NCBI GenBank assembly: GCA_934047225.1
Contig: OW203987.1
Span: forward strand, 6,351,501-6,415,500
Length of the DNA stretch: 64,000 nt
Source: Ypsolopha sequella
Lineage: Eukaryota; Arthropoda; Insecta; Lepidoptera; Ypsolophidae
Direction of reading: 5' to 3'
In this document: piece by piece, positions 45,110 to 55,608 of the stretch
Layout: the number at the start of each line of letters is the position of its first letter
Numbering within the stretch: position 1 is the stretch's first letter
Program-made: the position numbers and the translations under genes
Notes under the pieces: generated by a model
What the model saw: only the letters and a program-made list of their open reading frames with translations
What the model was told of the DNA's origin: nothing
The model's database searches: none

Positions 45110-45610
45110 GCCTCAGAAAGTAACAGCGTACCACTTGATATTAAGGAAATCGCTTTGTACTACGATGATGATCGCAGAGTATTACTTGGAAATTGTCAAT
45201 CTTCCACCTGACCTTCGATCCTGGTCTTATTAAGTCATTACCATAGAACTCTTTAACGAATGAGAGCACTTACCTCGAGATTGCGGCAATCACTTTGGTA
45301 GGGTGCTGATTGTCGGGCATTTCTTGGAAATTATCAGAATACCCACCTGACCTTCCATCCTGGCTTCACCACCATAGAACTCCTTAACGGACGACAGCAT
45401 ACCACTCAAGATTAAGGCAATCGCTTTGTATAAGGATAGTGATTGCCGAGTACTACTTGTAAATTGTAATTTCTCCACCTGAACTTTGATCTTGGCCTCA
45501 TTACCATAGAACTCCTCAACGGGTGACAGCACATAACTTGAGATTACGGCAATCAGTTTGTATTAGGGTGCTGATTACAGGGTATTTATTAAATATAACC
45601 AATTATTACT
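45110..45610 (-). repeat. 131-132-bp tandem array, about four units, open on the minus strand
   Basis: The marker ccatagaactc recurs at 45241, 45372 and 45504, giving units of 131 and 132 bp. Units are clearly diverged. On the minus strand two adjacent units share one frame (stop at 45290): MLSPVEEFYGNEAKIKVQVE in one and MLSSVKEFYGGEARMEGQVG in the next, 44 residues apart. A 132-bp unit keeps a frame; the 131-bp step breaks it. This could be a decayed gene with 44-residue repeats or a satellite that is open by chance. I do not recognise the sequence. Confidence 0.7.
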
Positions 45611-45707
45611 TGTCCTTCGTTCTATATCAACAGCGCGTTTACAAGAACTATCCACATTACACAATTTGACCCGTCAACACTAAAAATGTAAAATAATAAA
45701 CTTTTAA

Positions 45708-46033
45708 CAAAAAATAGTAACCGACTTTAAATGTAACTGCAGCCATTCGCAAAAAAGTTGAAAATAATTATAAAATGACCGATGGTACTGAAATTACACT
45801 TTTTCCGACTTCTTTGTTCCTGAAAAATATGTTCTTTAAAAGTGACCGCGTTCCCTTGGTTATAGCAACACAGAAACCAATATAAGAGCGCCGACTTCTA
45901 AAGAACATATTTTTTAGGAAGAAAGAAGGCGGAAAAAGTGTTATTTCGGTACCATCTGTCATTTTATAATTATTTTAAGCTTTTTAGCGAATGGCTGCAG
46001 TTACATTTGAAGTCCGTCACTATTTTTTGTTAG
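45708..46033. mobile_element. Fold-back element V
   Basis: Left arm aacaaaaaatagtaaccgac through aactgcagccattcgc pairs with the right arm ending tcactattttttgtt. Arms of about 130 bp surround a short GC-richer loop. Single copy, 326 bp. Confidence 0.75.
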
Positions 46034-46203
46034 GTTTATTTATGTTTTACATTTAGTTTTATCCGTAAATGTAAGATCAATCATTCCTTAATAAAGTTGG
46101 GATTATTCTTATGCTTGCAAACTGGTAACCCTTTTATCTAAAAATGGCGCCACGGCCGTGACATTTGAAAACAAAATTGTAAAATTAATAATTTTTTGCA
46201 AAA

Positions 46204-46490
46204 ATGGTTAAAGCATGCAGCGTGAAGGGCTGCAGAAGCCAAATTTTTGGGAATTGTGGGATATCGTTTCATAGGTAAGGCATAATTACAACGTTTTCTC
46301 GGAGAAATGATACATGTTTACATTGATACCGCTAGAGTAACCATGATATTGGGTTTTACATTACAGTCTTCCAAAAACTGAAAATATCCGAAGAAAATGG
46401 TTAGAAGTTTTAGGAAACGAAGTAAAGTGCAAAAATCCAGTAGTCTGCAGCCGCTATTTTAAAGCAGAAGACTTTAAACCAATAAAATAA
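46204..46490 (+). CDS. Two-exon THAP zinc-finger ORF (truncated domain)
   Basis: Exon 1 is 46204-46274 and exon 2 is 46367-46490, joined across a 92-bp intron with GTAAGG and TTACAG borders. The product is 64 residues. It starts M-V-K-A-C-S-V-K-G-C, has F22-H23-x-L-P26-K, a central W35, and VVCSRYF at 50-55. This is the order of the THAP domain, a C2CH zinc finger that binds DNA (C-x2-4-C, P, W, then C-x2-H). The ligands seen are C5, C10 and C51; the expected His is Tyr54. The stop at 46488 falls before the AVPTIF box expected near the end of the domain. A poly(A) signal, aataaa, overlaps the stop. Splice sites and frame are intact, so this is either a very small gene, a misread piece of a larger one, or a THAP exon lost from a P-type transposase or host gene. 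DNA binding by the changed finger is doubtful. Confidence 0.65.
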
Positions 46491-46888
46491 ATGTTTTGAA
46501 TACGGTTTTTACTACCTACGTGGTCTCAATCAATTATTTTTAAATATGGTTACCCTACTTAGACAGAGATGAAATTATCTAGTATGACTTCTCGTTCTTC
46601 ACGTTTTTTGAAACAAGTACTCAGTCCGGTTAGGGTATAGGTTCGTGATTAAACTCATTAGCAAAATCGAACTCTTTGGGAACACTGGTTGCTTAGTAAA
46701 ACCATAGACGAATTTCGTCTATGATAATACGGAGAAATGTAACCATAAAGTGTCCATACATCCTACATACAATACTTTCTTGGGTTGCAGAATATTACTT
46801 GATTTCTTTTGATTCTTATATTATATAATATGTTATGGGTAATTAATGAATTTTCATCACTCTATATTTATATATTTGTGTAAACTGT
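46491..46888. other. No gene recognised
   Basis: Follows the THAP ORF; no extension of the domain in any frame was found in the next 300 bases. Confidence 0.45.
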
Positions 46889-47030
46889 TAAACAGATACT
46901 GTGTTACTACAAAACGATGTTTAACTTTAGACCTTTTGCCTTTTCTTTCATATCGTAAAAAAGTGACAGCAACAGATTTAAGCACTGTCTAAAGTTAAAC
47001 ATCGTTTTGTAGTAACACCGTTACTGTTTA
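46889..47030. mobile_element. Fold-back element X
   Basis: taaacagatactgtgttact and aaaacgatgtttaacttt pair with their complements at the right end. About 142 bp, single copy. Confidence 0.7.
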
Positions 47031-48224
47031 TGTATTTTATTATATACTATAACTTTGCTTTAAACGTTTATTAGAATGAAGCCTTGTTATTTCAATTATT
47101 TTCATGATTACCCCTTTTTAAATAGTATGGCACTACCCTCAACAATTTCCTCTTTGCCAAAAGTTAGTTGGTAGAAAATACTAATACTCGCCTTTGTACG
47201 ATAGTTTCTTTCTGTGCAATAAAGAATTTTATTATTATTATTATCCTCGAGGAGGTCGCACGTTACACCAACACTTTGGCGAATGAGAGGTAGGCCGAAA
47301 TGTAAGTCTTCGACCGTCATGACACTTTTGCTGTGGTACTTTACAGCCATGCATGTAGTGCAGTGCAATTATATTCGTTCTATGTTTTTGTGTGTTTAAA
47401 AGCGTATGTCTATGCATACTAGGTATAAAATGGCCCGAAATATATCTCACAAATAATGTTATTTTAAAGTAGGGCCATTGAGTGATGGCACTTATGACAG
47501 CTGCATTTAGTGATGAGGTACATTTCAAATTTCGGTTAAAAATAAAAATCAAGTGTGAGTTTACTCAACATTAGACACGTCATTCAACATTCAACATAAT
47601 GATACAAAAGGAAAATGTGCCAAAACCAGTGGCGTAGCTATCGGAGGGCTATGCGGTGTAGTGCCCCGGGGCCCCCAAGAGATGTTTACTATCATTTATT
47701 TTCGTTTAGTTTAACTTCGTCATTGTTTTGTTTTCAATTAAATATTATTGCGTAACTTGGCAACCTCAAACACGACCTATAAAAAATGAGAAACTTAAAA
47801 AAAAAATCTTCGTTTCTATACGAATTCTATTGCACAATAAAGCGACATTAAAATCGAAAAATAATAACTGAAACAAGTAGTGCATCACTATCAACAATGA
47901 AGTATTACTTTTTTTAATTCACACTTGCTTATAAATAATTACGATACTTTGTAGGCATTTAAACGTCATAGGCGCCATCACTCAGTGGCTCTTCTGTAAC
48001 TGTTTTTTATGTAATTATAATCATTTAAAAGACAAAAAGTCTATATTCAATGTTATTTAATACATAATACAAAGCGAAAGAAACTTCGTTCCAACCGCGC
48101 GGGCGTCCCACGCCACGACACCTCTTGTTTTTTTTTCTAATATTTTTTCACTCGGCATATATTATTAGGATTCCGCTAATAAACGTGTAAAGCTAAGTGT
48201 ACGATGCATGCTAAAAAATATAAA
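47031..48224. other. Mixed repeat fragments, no gene
   Basis: 47127-47248 is the retroelement-type tail matching 25746. 47430-47450 (cccgaaatatatctcac) is a half of the family A core. 47635 starts cagtggcgtagctat, a common hAT-type terminus, without a clear partner. 47995-48060 repeats the outer arm of family A copy 1. The reverse frames of 86 and 103 codons at 47108-47552 lie over these pieces. Confidence 0.45.
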
Positions 48225-48606
48225 TACTGGGTGTAATGACGACCTGCTCAGAAAATGAAACCACATGTAGGGAATACCTCTACAAAGCCATAAAAAAAAC
48301 AATTTCGAGAAAATATTTCTGTTTACAGAAATTTTTTTCTCGAACAAAATAAATCGTGTTCCAAGTGTGCACCTTCCCTTCCAGTATTACTACATGTCAG
48401 TAACATGCACGAAGCGGCAACATCGCATTTTTTAAGCCTGTTAAAAAAACGTGGTTAGTACGTTGCATTTGTGAGCGAAACTAAATTAATTACTAATTTG
48501 TAGATGTATTAATAGGAATGTCGAAATGAAATTTAGTACAAAGAACCCTCATAACATCCCCTATACGTGGTTTCATTTTCTGAGCAGGTCATCATTACAC
48601 GGTGTA
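48225..48606. mobile_element. Fold-back element W
   Basis: actgggtgtaatgacgacct and gctcagaaaatgaaaccac pair with gtggtttcattttctgagc and aggtcatcattacacggtg. 382 bp, single copy, with a further inner pair around cgagaaaatatttctg. Confidence 0.8.
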
Positions 48607-48889
48607 TAATATAGAACTTGAACTGACGAGAAAACCCGCTGAAAAAGCAATTTGTCAAACTGAGAAATGTTTAGTCATGAAGAAACACTGTTGCCATAAT
48701 GTATTCTAAATGCTAATATTACGGATGACTGCTTAAATAAAGTGTTATTGTAGAAAGTAGGGAAACTTAGATTTTAATTACTTCCTGCTACTAACTTGAT
48801 GGTAGACAGACAGACAGGCGTTTATATTGTTCAATAATCTTGACAAAACAAATTTCTCTCACGACATAGTATTTTCTATCAGCATCAAC

Positions 48890-49365
48890 TTAAGGCCCTT
48901 ACTATTGCCAAATGGGTACTTTCTAATGCCTACTCCTCGTTTATGGCCAAACCAAAAATAATGAAAAATTGTATTATGAATAATCAACTCTTAGACAACA
49001 TATGCAACAGTTTTCTTTTTCATACCACCGAAACTTCTACATGAATTTTTTTTTTTTACTGAATGTTGTTTTTTGACCTCAAATTCCCTACTGCTCCTGA
49101 GTGGCTTGGCCGATTGAATTCATCTATGCTTTGATAAATAGATAAACTTTATAGCTATAAACATAACATAAGATTATTCAATCGAGTAATCACGTCCAAG
49201 GGAAAAGTATAATTTTCCCCTATTTCGCTCTGTCAAGGACGCAGCGAGCGTCGTAACAGCCACTATGCATTGCGCGCTGATATGAACGTTATTTCAATGT
49301 CGTTTCCGTTGATATTTGTAGTGACAAATATCGAGCTGCTAATTTGGCGATGGTAATCGCCTTAA
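48890..49365 (+). mobile_element. Family F element, copy 3 (best preserved)
   Basis: TTAA at both ends (48890-48893, 49362-49365). Terminal inverted repeat ttaaggcccttactattgcc against ggcgatggtaatcgccttaa. 476 bp, no coding potential. Its right TTAA is shared with the reverse family P copy that follows. Confidence 0.8.
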
Positions 49366-49605
49366 GGCGATATGCGAAAAAAATACGGGTGTTTCTTGTC
49401 TGTGTATTTCATGAAATACACGGAAAATTATAATCAGTTTCTGGTATATGCATTTTGACTATATAATCTAGGGTTTTGAAATTGGAAAACATGTTTGGAT
49501 AAATTTTCCTTGATAGAAATAATTGTTGAAATGAGGTCTTCAAACACACTTTTTCTCCTCGTTTGACGAATAGGAACCATATACAGAACTCAAACATATT
49601 TTATT
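49362..49605 (-). mobile_element. Family P element, copy 5 (reverse, truncated)
   Basis: ttaaggcgatatgcgaaaaa at the start is the complement of the family P right end; tgtatttcatgaaatacacg and ctcctcgtttgacgaatagg follow. The outer end, with the gcagtgcgaga segment, is missing. Confidence 0.7.
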
Positions 49606-49739
49606 ATATTTTTATAATATTTTATTATATTATTATATTTTTATAACACGTCTGCTTATATAAGGTAGGATCGTACCGCGAGTCTATTGTATTAAATTGT
49701 CATCTCAATTCAATAATTCTACGGGTTAAGATATTAAGT

Positions 49740-49910
49740 GCTACTTATGTTGCATGTTACCCTGCGAGGTGTCCACGGAAGACCAGCGTCGTGGTACAGA
49801 ATAGTGCCATGACACATGCTGAGTGGAGGCCTTATGTTTTGTTTGTTATTTGTATTTTAATTGTGTGACACCAATAAAGTTTTCTATTCTATTCTATTCT
49901 AATAGAAAGG
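49740..49910 (+). repeat. Non-LTR 3' tail
   Basis: Ends ccaataaagttttctattct with repeated TTCTA units, as expected for a target-primed retroelement 3' end. Upstream gggtgtccacggaagacc-like wording is non-coding. Confidence 0.5.
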
Positions 49911-50653
49911 ACCCTAACAAACTTTCTTTTAAAACAAGTAAAAAACGTTTTATATTGCCGCAGTTATGACTAAAGGAACCTCCATGGAACTTATCACCCA
50001 AATTGACCTCAATTCTTTTTTAGCGAAGCCGACAATCCTGGATTGCCTTTGTACCGAACTCGGCCCCTTTTTCAAAGTTTCAGCCTGATCCGTTTAGTAG
50101 TGGTTCCGATATATGGCGGTCAGATATATATGTCCAACTTAACTTGGCACCTTCGATATATTAATCTCCATATATCCACGCGTCTAATTAAGTTGGTCCA
50201 TAATAACTTCAACATTAATTAAATATAAGTAATTTTCTGAATTTCTCCTTTGTATATACGCTCAATGGTCTAGGTTTGTGCATAATGTTGAGTTTCTAAA
50301 ATTTCTAGAAGGTTTTTAGCAGAAGGTTAGTAATAAAAACCTGGAAACTTTAGGTTTTTATTATTATCCTTGTTCTATATTGTACACAAAAAAAGGTAAT
50401 ATAAACTTTGAATGTATGAATTTTAGTACATCGGCGAGCTTATCTCTCTAAGAGATTTTTAAAATCAAACACAAACCGAAGGAGTACGGGAGTGCTTAAA
50501 AAAATCGATAACCATAATTATGTGTACTTAAACTACAAAACTTAACTAACTACAAACTGAAAAACTGATAATAGGTATACATATAGATAAACTAAATTGC
50601 ATTACTTGAAATTTCTACATAAATGTATAGATAACTTTATATATACGTGACTA
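49911..50653. other. No gene recognised
   Basis: 50035-50130 (ttcaaagtttcagcctgatc) resembles part of the repeat at 53838-54390. Otherwise AT-rich. Confidence 0.35.
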
Positions 50654-50923
50654 TATACAAGGTGACTTTTTGATCATCGTCCAAATTCATACTGGAGGCT
50701 TGATAAGTGATCAGTATCTTGGATCAATAACAATTTTTGTGAAATTTGTAAAATGAAATTTCCGCTTCCCATAGAAATTCACTTCCAGTTCCGAGTATAT
50801 CACTATGGGAAGTCGAAATTTAATTTTACGGATTTTACAAAAATTGTTATTGATCAATGATACTGATCACTTACCAAGCCACCAGTATGAATTTGGACGA
50901 TGATCAAAAAGTCACCTTGTATA
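50654..50923. mobile_element. Family M fold-back element, copy 1
   Basis: Starts tatacaaggtgactttttg and ends with its complement. Arms over 110 bp, through catcgtccaaattcatact and aataacaatttttgtgaaa; loop near cttccagttccgag. Copy 2 is at 52360. Confidence 0.85.
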
Positions 50924-51138
50924 CATATCAAATATGTATACATACATATATGTATTGGTGACAAAAATAGCTATTTTTGGACTTGAATATATCAAGCTCT
51001 ATTAAAGTTTAATTTATTAAATTTTAGATTTTAGGTACTTTCAGAGACCTTATTAACATGCACGCAGAATTACAATTTCGTAAGTCCAATAGGAAATGAC
51101 TTATGGGGGGGTTGAAAGTAGCTCGAAATAGTTCGTTT
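50924..51138. other. No gene recognised
   Basis: AT-rich spacer between family M copy 1 and family L copy 2. Confidence 0.4.
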
Positions 51139-51146
51139 AATATAAC

Positions 51147-51452
51147 CTTCGACCAAAATAAAATAAATGGACGGGCCATAGCGTACAGATTTTTGAAGTC
51201 TGTAAAGTGAGCGCCGGCTCTCACTTCATCTCTGTCTCTGTCTGTTAGAAGAGTGACACGTACGCTTATTATTACATGCCATCCAAATAACTGACGAAAA
51301 AATACCTTCTTGTGCATTTACAAAGTGCAAAAAGCAAAATAAACATAAAAATAAAAATTAGGTATTGAAGTATATATCCAATTGCTTAGACTCGTTATGA
51401 GTGAGCAAATTGTAAAGACAAGGCCCGTCCATTCATTTTATTTTGGTCGAAG
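51147..51452. mobile_element. Family L element, copy 2 (306 bp, 8-bp TSD)
   Basis: Same length, orientation and nearly the same sequence as 335-640. Flanking duplication AATATAAC at 51139-51146 and 51453-51460 is perfect and differs from that of copy 1, so the two are independent insertions. Confidence 0.92.
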
Positions 51453-51460
51453 AATATAAC

Positions 51461-52087
51461 ACACAGCGCCCGCCCTTTTCTTCTTAGAGCTCGGCGGATA
51501 CGCTACGCGTGTCTAGATTAGGTTTAGATGGAAATACAATTTGTACCGTAGGTCCGGCCCGCATGACGACTGAAAGTTTTGTGGTCAACTATGCTAAAAG
51601 TGGACTAAAAGGATTACAGTATTTGTGGACCAAACTGTGGGCAAACACCGAACAGGTCCACAAAATTAAACTTCTATCTGGGGGCGAAAGTTACCTATTT
51701 TAGATTTGACGAGGGCTTTTTCAATTTTTTCCTGATGTCTTACCAAATTTTTTTTAGAAAGAAAGAAAGGAAATAAATTTATTGGCGCGTTTACAAAAAA
51801 GAAACTTGTAGCTAACACAATAAAAAAATGTTTACCTAAGTAGGGAGTAATCTATAGATAAAAATAACAACACGACAAAAGGATGTAGCTCAGCAAATTC
51901 CCCATCAATGATGTCAAAACCTGAACAGAAAGGGGATGGTGGTTGCACTGTACGATGGAAAGACTTTTGTATCTATGCCACGTGCTAGCACTACCCCGCT
52001 CTGAAATTAAAATTAGAATCCCAAGTGAAGAGAGATGTAAATAAACGTTATTAATTGATTAGCTTGTCTTTAAATGTAGTTTATATA
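51461..52087. other. No gene recognised; possible minus-strand retroelement tail
   Basis: 51755-52010 starts gaaagaaagaaaggaaataa, then ttattggcgcg and a GC-richer part, which fits a minus-strand non-LTR 3' end. 51509-51703 is a 64-codon frame with no recognisable product. Confidence 0.35.
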
Positions 52088-52359
52088 ATATATAGATAAA
52101 TACACTAAATAAAATAAAATGCAAGTTACTGTGAGATATATTTCGGGCCCTATCCTGGGTCCGGCATCAGTCACAATAACAATCACTGATGCCGGACCCA
52201 GGATAGGGCCCCAAGTTACTGTGAGATATATTTCGGGCCCTATCCTGGGTCCGGCATCAGTCACATCACAATCACAATCACTGATGCCGGACCCAGGATA
52301 GGGCCGGAAATATATCTCACAGTAACTTGCATTTTATTTTATTTTGTGTATCTATATAT
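52088..52359. mobile_element. Family A element, copy 4: palindrome within a palindrome
   Basis: Outer arms (aatatatagata, aaataaaataaaatgcaag and complements) enclose two tandem 90-bp units starting caagttactgtgag at 52122 and 52212. Each unit contains ctatcctgggtccggcat followed by its complement, so each is itself a hairpin. The whole reads as an inverted repeat in which one half was copied. Frames here are artefacts of the symmetry. Confidence 0.85.
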
Positions 52360-52629
52360 TATACAAGGTGAATTTGTGAACATCGTCCAAATTCATACTT
52401 GAGCCTTGGTAAGTGATCAGCATCATGAACCAATAACGGTTTTTATAAAATTCATAAAATGAAATTTCGACTCCCCATAGTGATCCACACAGGACTGGGA
52501 GTGAATTACTATGGGAAGTCGAAATTTCATTATACGAATTTCACAAAAATTGTTATCGATTCATGATGCTGATCGCTTACCAAACCTCCAGCATGAATTT
52601 GGACGATGATGGAAAAGTCACCTTGTATA
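52360..52629. mobile_element. Family M fold-back element, copy 2
   Basis: Starts tatacaaggtgaatttg and ends aaagtcaccttgtata. Same length as copy 1 and the same arm and loop layout (catcgtccaaattcatact; ggactgggagtgaattac). It directly abuts the family A element. Confidence 0.85.
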
Positions 52630-52912
52630 AACTACAAGTGAAGAGAGAAAGTAACTAAAGATGACTGTTATAGATAGACATGCATGGTTCATGAACGAAC
52701 GGCGCGGCGGTGTGAAAACAGCAACATAATATATAATTACGACATGAATACCTAAATGAGGGGGTGTTAGAGGTGTTATTATAATAATGAAGTTTGTTAC
52801 TCTTGCAGCGCGGGCGGAGCCGTCTATAAAAGCGTACTCAATAATACAAAAATAATTCATCTGCCAATAAAACTGCATCTATATGAAATATATCATAACA
52901 TGAAACCACTAT
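52630..52912. other. No gene recognised
   Basis: Unique spacer with a GC-richer patch (acggcgcggcggtg) near 52700. Confidence 0.4.
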
Positions 52913-53410
52913 TATACAGGTTGTTAAGATGAAGTTGCGGAAGCCGAAAACTAGCGATATAACCCGCCTATACGAACAACTTTCCGTGAAGAAAATTGAA
53001 AAATCGAGAAACAAAAATTTGTTGTTTCATACATTTTGGTCGGGTAGCTATCAAAGATTTCAAAAGTAAAGATAAGCCACACGTTTGGAATTAGTGTTCA
53101 TCTGAACACAGTGATAGTTGGACGCCTTAAGTGTACTTTAAGTTTTGAACTTTTACGACTTTAGTAGTCTGATCAGTTTGCCGTGGGTAGACAGATTGCG
53201 CACTCATAAGTGTGCGCGCGCCGGCATTATGTTAACGCACACATTCAGAAACATTGCAATAGATTTTTGGTGCCAAATCTTTGGTAGCTATATAATTTTT
53301 TTATGGAACAACAGTTTTTTTTTCGCGACGGCCAGCTCCGTAGTAAAAGTTGTTCGTATGGACGAGTACTATCGCCAGTTACCAGCCACGAAAAGCCACT
53401 TTTCCCGATA
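52913..53410. mobile_element. Family C relative, copy 3, with internal insertion
   Basis: Left end ttatacaggttgttaag with tacgaacaactttccg; right end cgtagtaaaagttgttcgta and actatcgccagttaccag. About 200 bp of unrelated sequence near 53065-53270 separates the arms, including a gtgcgcgcgccggca patch. Fragments with agtactatcgcc occur at 54404 and 58161. Confidence 0.55.
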
Positions 53411-53518
53411 TGAAGTGTTCGAGTCGTGAATGGCAATTATTCGCATTATTAATGGACGCCATATTGAATTCACATTGTTCGATACTCACTTTCGGTTCAG
53501 AATCTAATATCAAAATCT

Positions 53519-53656
53519 ACGGTGCTTCAAGGATCTGATGGCGCATGGATGACAGTGACAGGGGGGCGCAGCTGTAAAACAAGGTGTATGGTAGCGGCGT
53601 TAGTTCCGATTTTAGACACAACCGATCCACGCGTCATAAGATCCTTGTAGCACTGT
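53519..53656. mobile_element. Family BB element, copy 2
   Basis: Left end ggtgcttcaaggatctgatg, right end cataagatccttgtagcact. Shares gacagtgacag, gcgcagctgt and gttccgatttt with the copy at 61282. TIRs imperfect. Confidence 0.65.
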
Positions 53657-53837
53657 ACATGCATTGTTTCAGTCTTACAAGCTACTGTCATAGTACAGAT
53701 AGCCGTTCATAAATAAACAATTTCGTCAGGTTCCAACACTGACAGCAGGATAGCGTATACAATTTTCTACGCGTGCGACAGAGATGGCATTAGAACCCGT
53801 GTCGCGTGAACCTCTAGTTTATGAAATGTGAATGTTT

Positions 53838-54390
53838 TACTAGCTTTTGCCCGCGGCTTCACCCGCGTGGATTAAGTTTTTGTATAGTCGTATCGAATCT
53901 GTAAATATTTTTCAGCTCATTAACTTTTTAGTACGTAGTTGACCTGACTCTGGTTTAGAGATATGGAGTGTTTTGGATTCTCATCATCTTTAATTTGATC
54001 CCCATGTAATTTACACGATGTAAGTGTCTTTGGCTGAGCCGCTTTTCTGATCGACACTATTTTTTATTTTCTGAATTAATCCTCTGCTAATGTCTCTTTG
54101 GCGGTCTATGATAACTGATTTAATCCCCTAGTAGTATGTTTGGCAAGGCTGAAGGCCAAGCCGCGTCTCTAAACGACACTATTTCTTGTTCACATAGGAA
54201 CTGATTTATGGAATAAAAAGTAGCCTATGTCCTATTCCAGGTTTCGAACTACATTTGTGCAAAGTTTCAGCCTAATCGGTTCAGTACTTTCGGCGTGAAG
54301 GAGTAACGAACATCTATCCATACATCCATCCAAACTTTCGCATTTATAATATTAGTGGGATAGTGGGATGGGATGGGATAGTGGGTATGG
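53838..54390 (+). repeat. Lepidopteran-type dispersed repeat
   Basis: Starts actagcttttgcccgcggct and tcacccgcgtgg, and ends aaactttcgcatttataata with ttagtgggat, followed by a short GGGAT-rich tandem (54355-54385). I recognise both ends from common lepidopteran repeats. No intact frame. Confidence 0.7.
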
Positions 54391-55388
54391 ACCTTTGTTT
54401 GGACGAGTACTATCGCCTGTTTCCGGCTTCCGCAGTATATTCTGAATAGTGGATGCAAGGTCACGAGAATGTCACCGGGAACGAAACCGACGTGAACCGG
54501 TTTTGGCGGATCCCTAAAAAAGATCAAGTTATTTCGTTTGCATGTCTCTCTTGCCCAAATAAAAGTTCTTGTGACTGGTATAGGACAAAAATAGCTGGAA
54601 AATGATATTACGAACCAGACTTGAATGCCAAGGTTCGGCCATTGTCCTTCGTATCTACCAGGGGTCATTCAATGTACTTATATACTCGTAAATATGCTAC
54701 CAAATAACTAATCCTACAAATTGGTATAAGAAAAATGTTTATAGCAGCTTTCAGATTTGATCACATGTTATAAAAAGACGCCTTTCTCTATACATCAGTT
54801 CTTGACTACTTTATTTTTTATTTCTCCATTCAATAGATATTTGACCCCTACATACGAGTATATTATATAAAATGTTACCGACCAAACCAGATTTCATAAA
54901 AAATAACCAAGAAGGTGTGGCGCCACTACGAATCCTTATAACCTTCTAACCTAATCTATTCTGCGCTGAAGGAATGAAAATGGAAAATGAACCCCCTAGC
55001 TATATTAAAATATATGATTCAGAATCACTAACAGAATCATTAAAAAAACATTTTCTTTTTCATATATTTTATTGGAAATATTTTCCAAATTTCTAATAAA
55101 TAGCCAACCCACGTGACACGACATGTGACTGACATTATACAATAGGGCGTTCCCCGATTCCCGACGCCTTTGGCGCCCGCTCCGCAATCCACCCCCCGCC
55201 CGCGGTCGGTTTTGACGGTCGATATCTTTATTTTTTATTATGAAACAAGCCAAAGTAACAAAACATGTAATTTTTATTTTGAACATAGAACCATTTCCAT
55301 TGATATAGCTAGGGAATTCAGTATCAACCTGTATATAACAATGAAATCAATTATAATATTATTAAAACGCGTGAGCTGACATACTACA
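54391..55388. other. No gene recognised
   Basis: 54399-54446 is a family C right-arm fragment (gacgagtactatcgcctg). The remainder is unique; the 133-codon reverse frame at 54267-54668 spans the preceding repeat and this fragment and is not convincing. 55145-55215 is GC-rich (gcccgctccgcaatccaccc) without a recognisable product. Confidence 0.4.
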
Positions 55389-55608
55389 TTATTATTACAT
55401 GCGGCTTGAACCTCACGTGTGATTGTTGTTGACTATATGCCAACCGTTTCACCGATACAATTTCGGCATTATCAAGGCGAGTGTCGTTCTTAGGATGACG
55501 ACGCGGCGTTCACCGTCGTTGTCAAACGGGCACTGGCAACCGCCGATCGGCGAGCTTAAACGGTTGGCATATAGTCAACAACAATCACACGTGAGTGCTC
55601 AAGCCGCA
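55389..55608. mobile_element. Family N fold-back element, copy 2 (long form)
   Basis: Starts attattattacatgcggctt and ends gctcaagccgcataaa. Arms through gattgttgttgactatat and its complement enclose a GC-rich loop of about 110 bp (gacgacgcggcgttcaccg) that the copy at 6283 lacks. Confidence 0.8.

Noticed and set aside
52119..52301. 60-64-codon frames with an internal repeat
   Set aside because: They are symmetric readings of a palindromic element.
54267..54668. 133-codon reverse frame
   Set aside because: It spans the end of a common dispersed repeat and a family C fragment.
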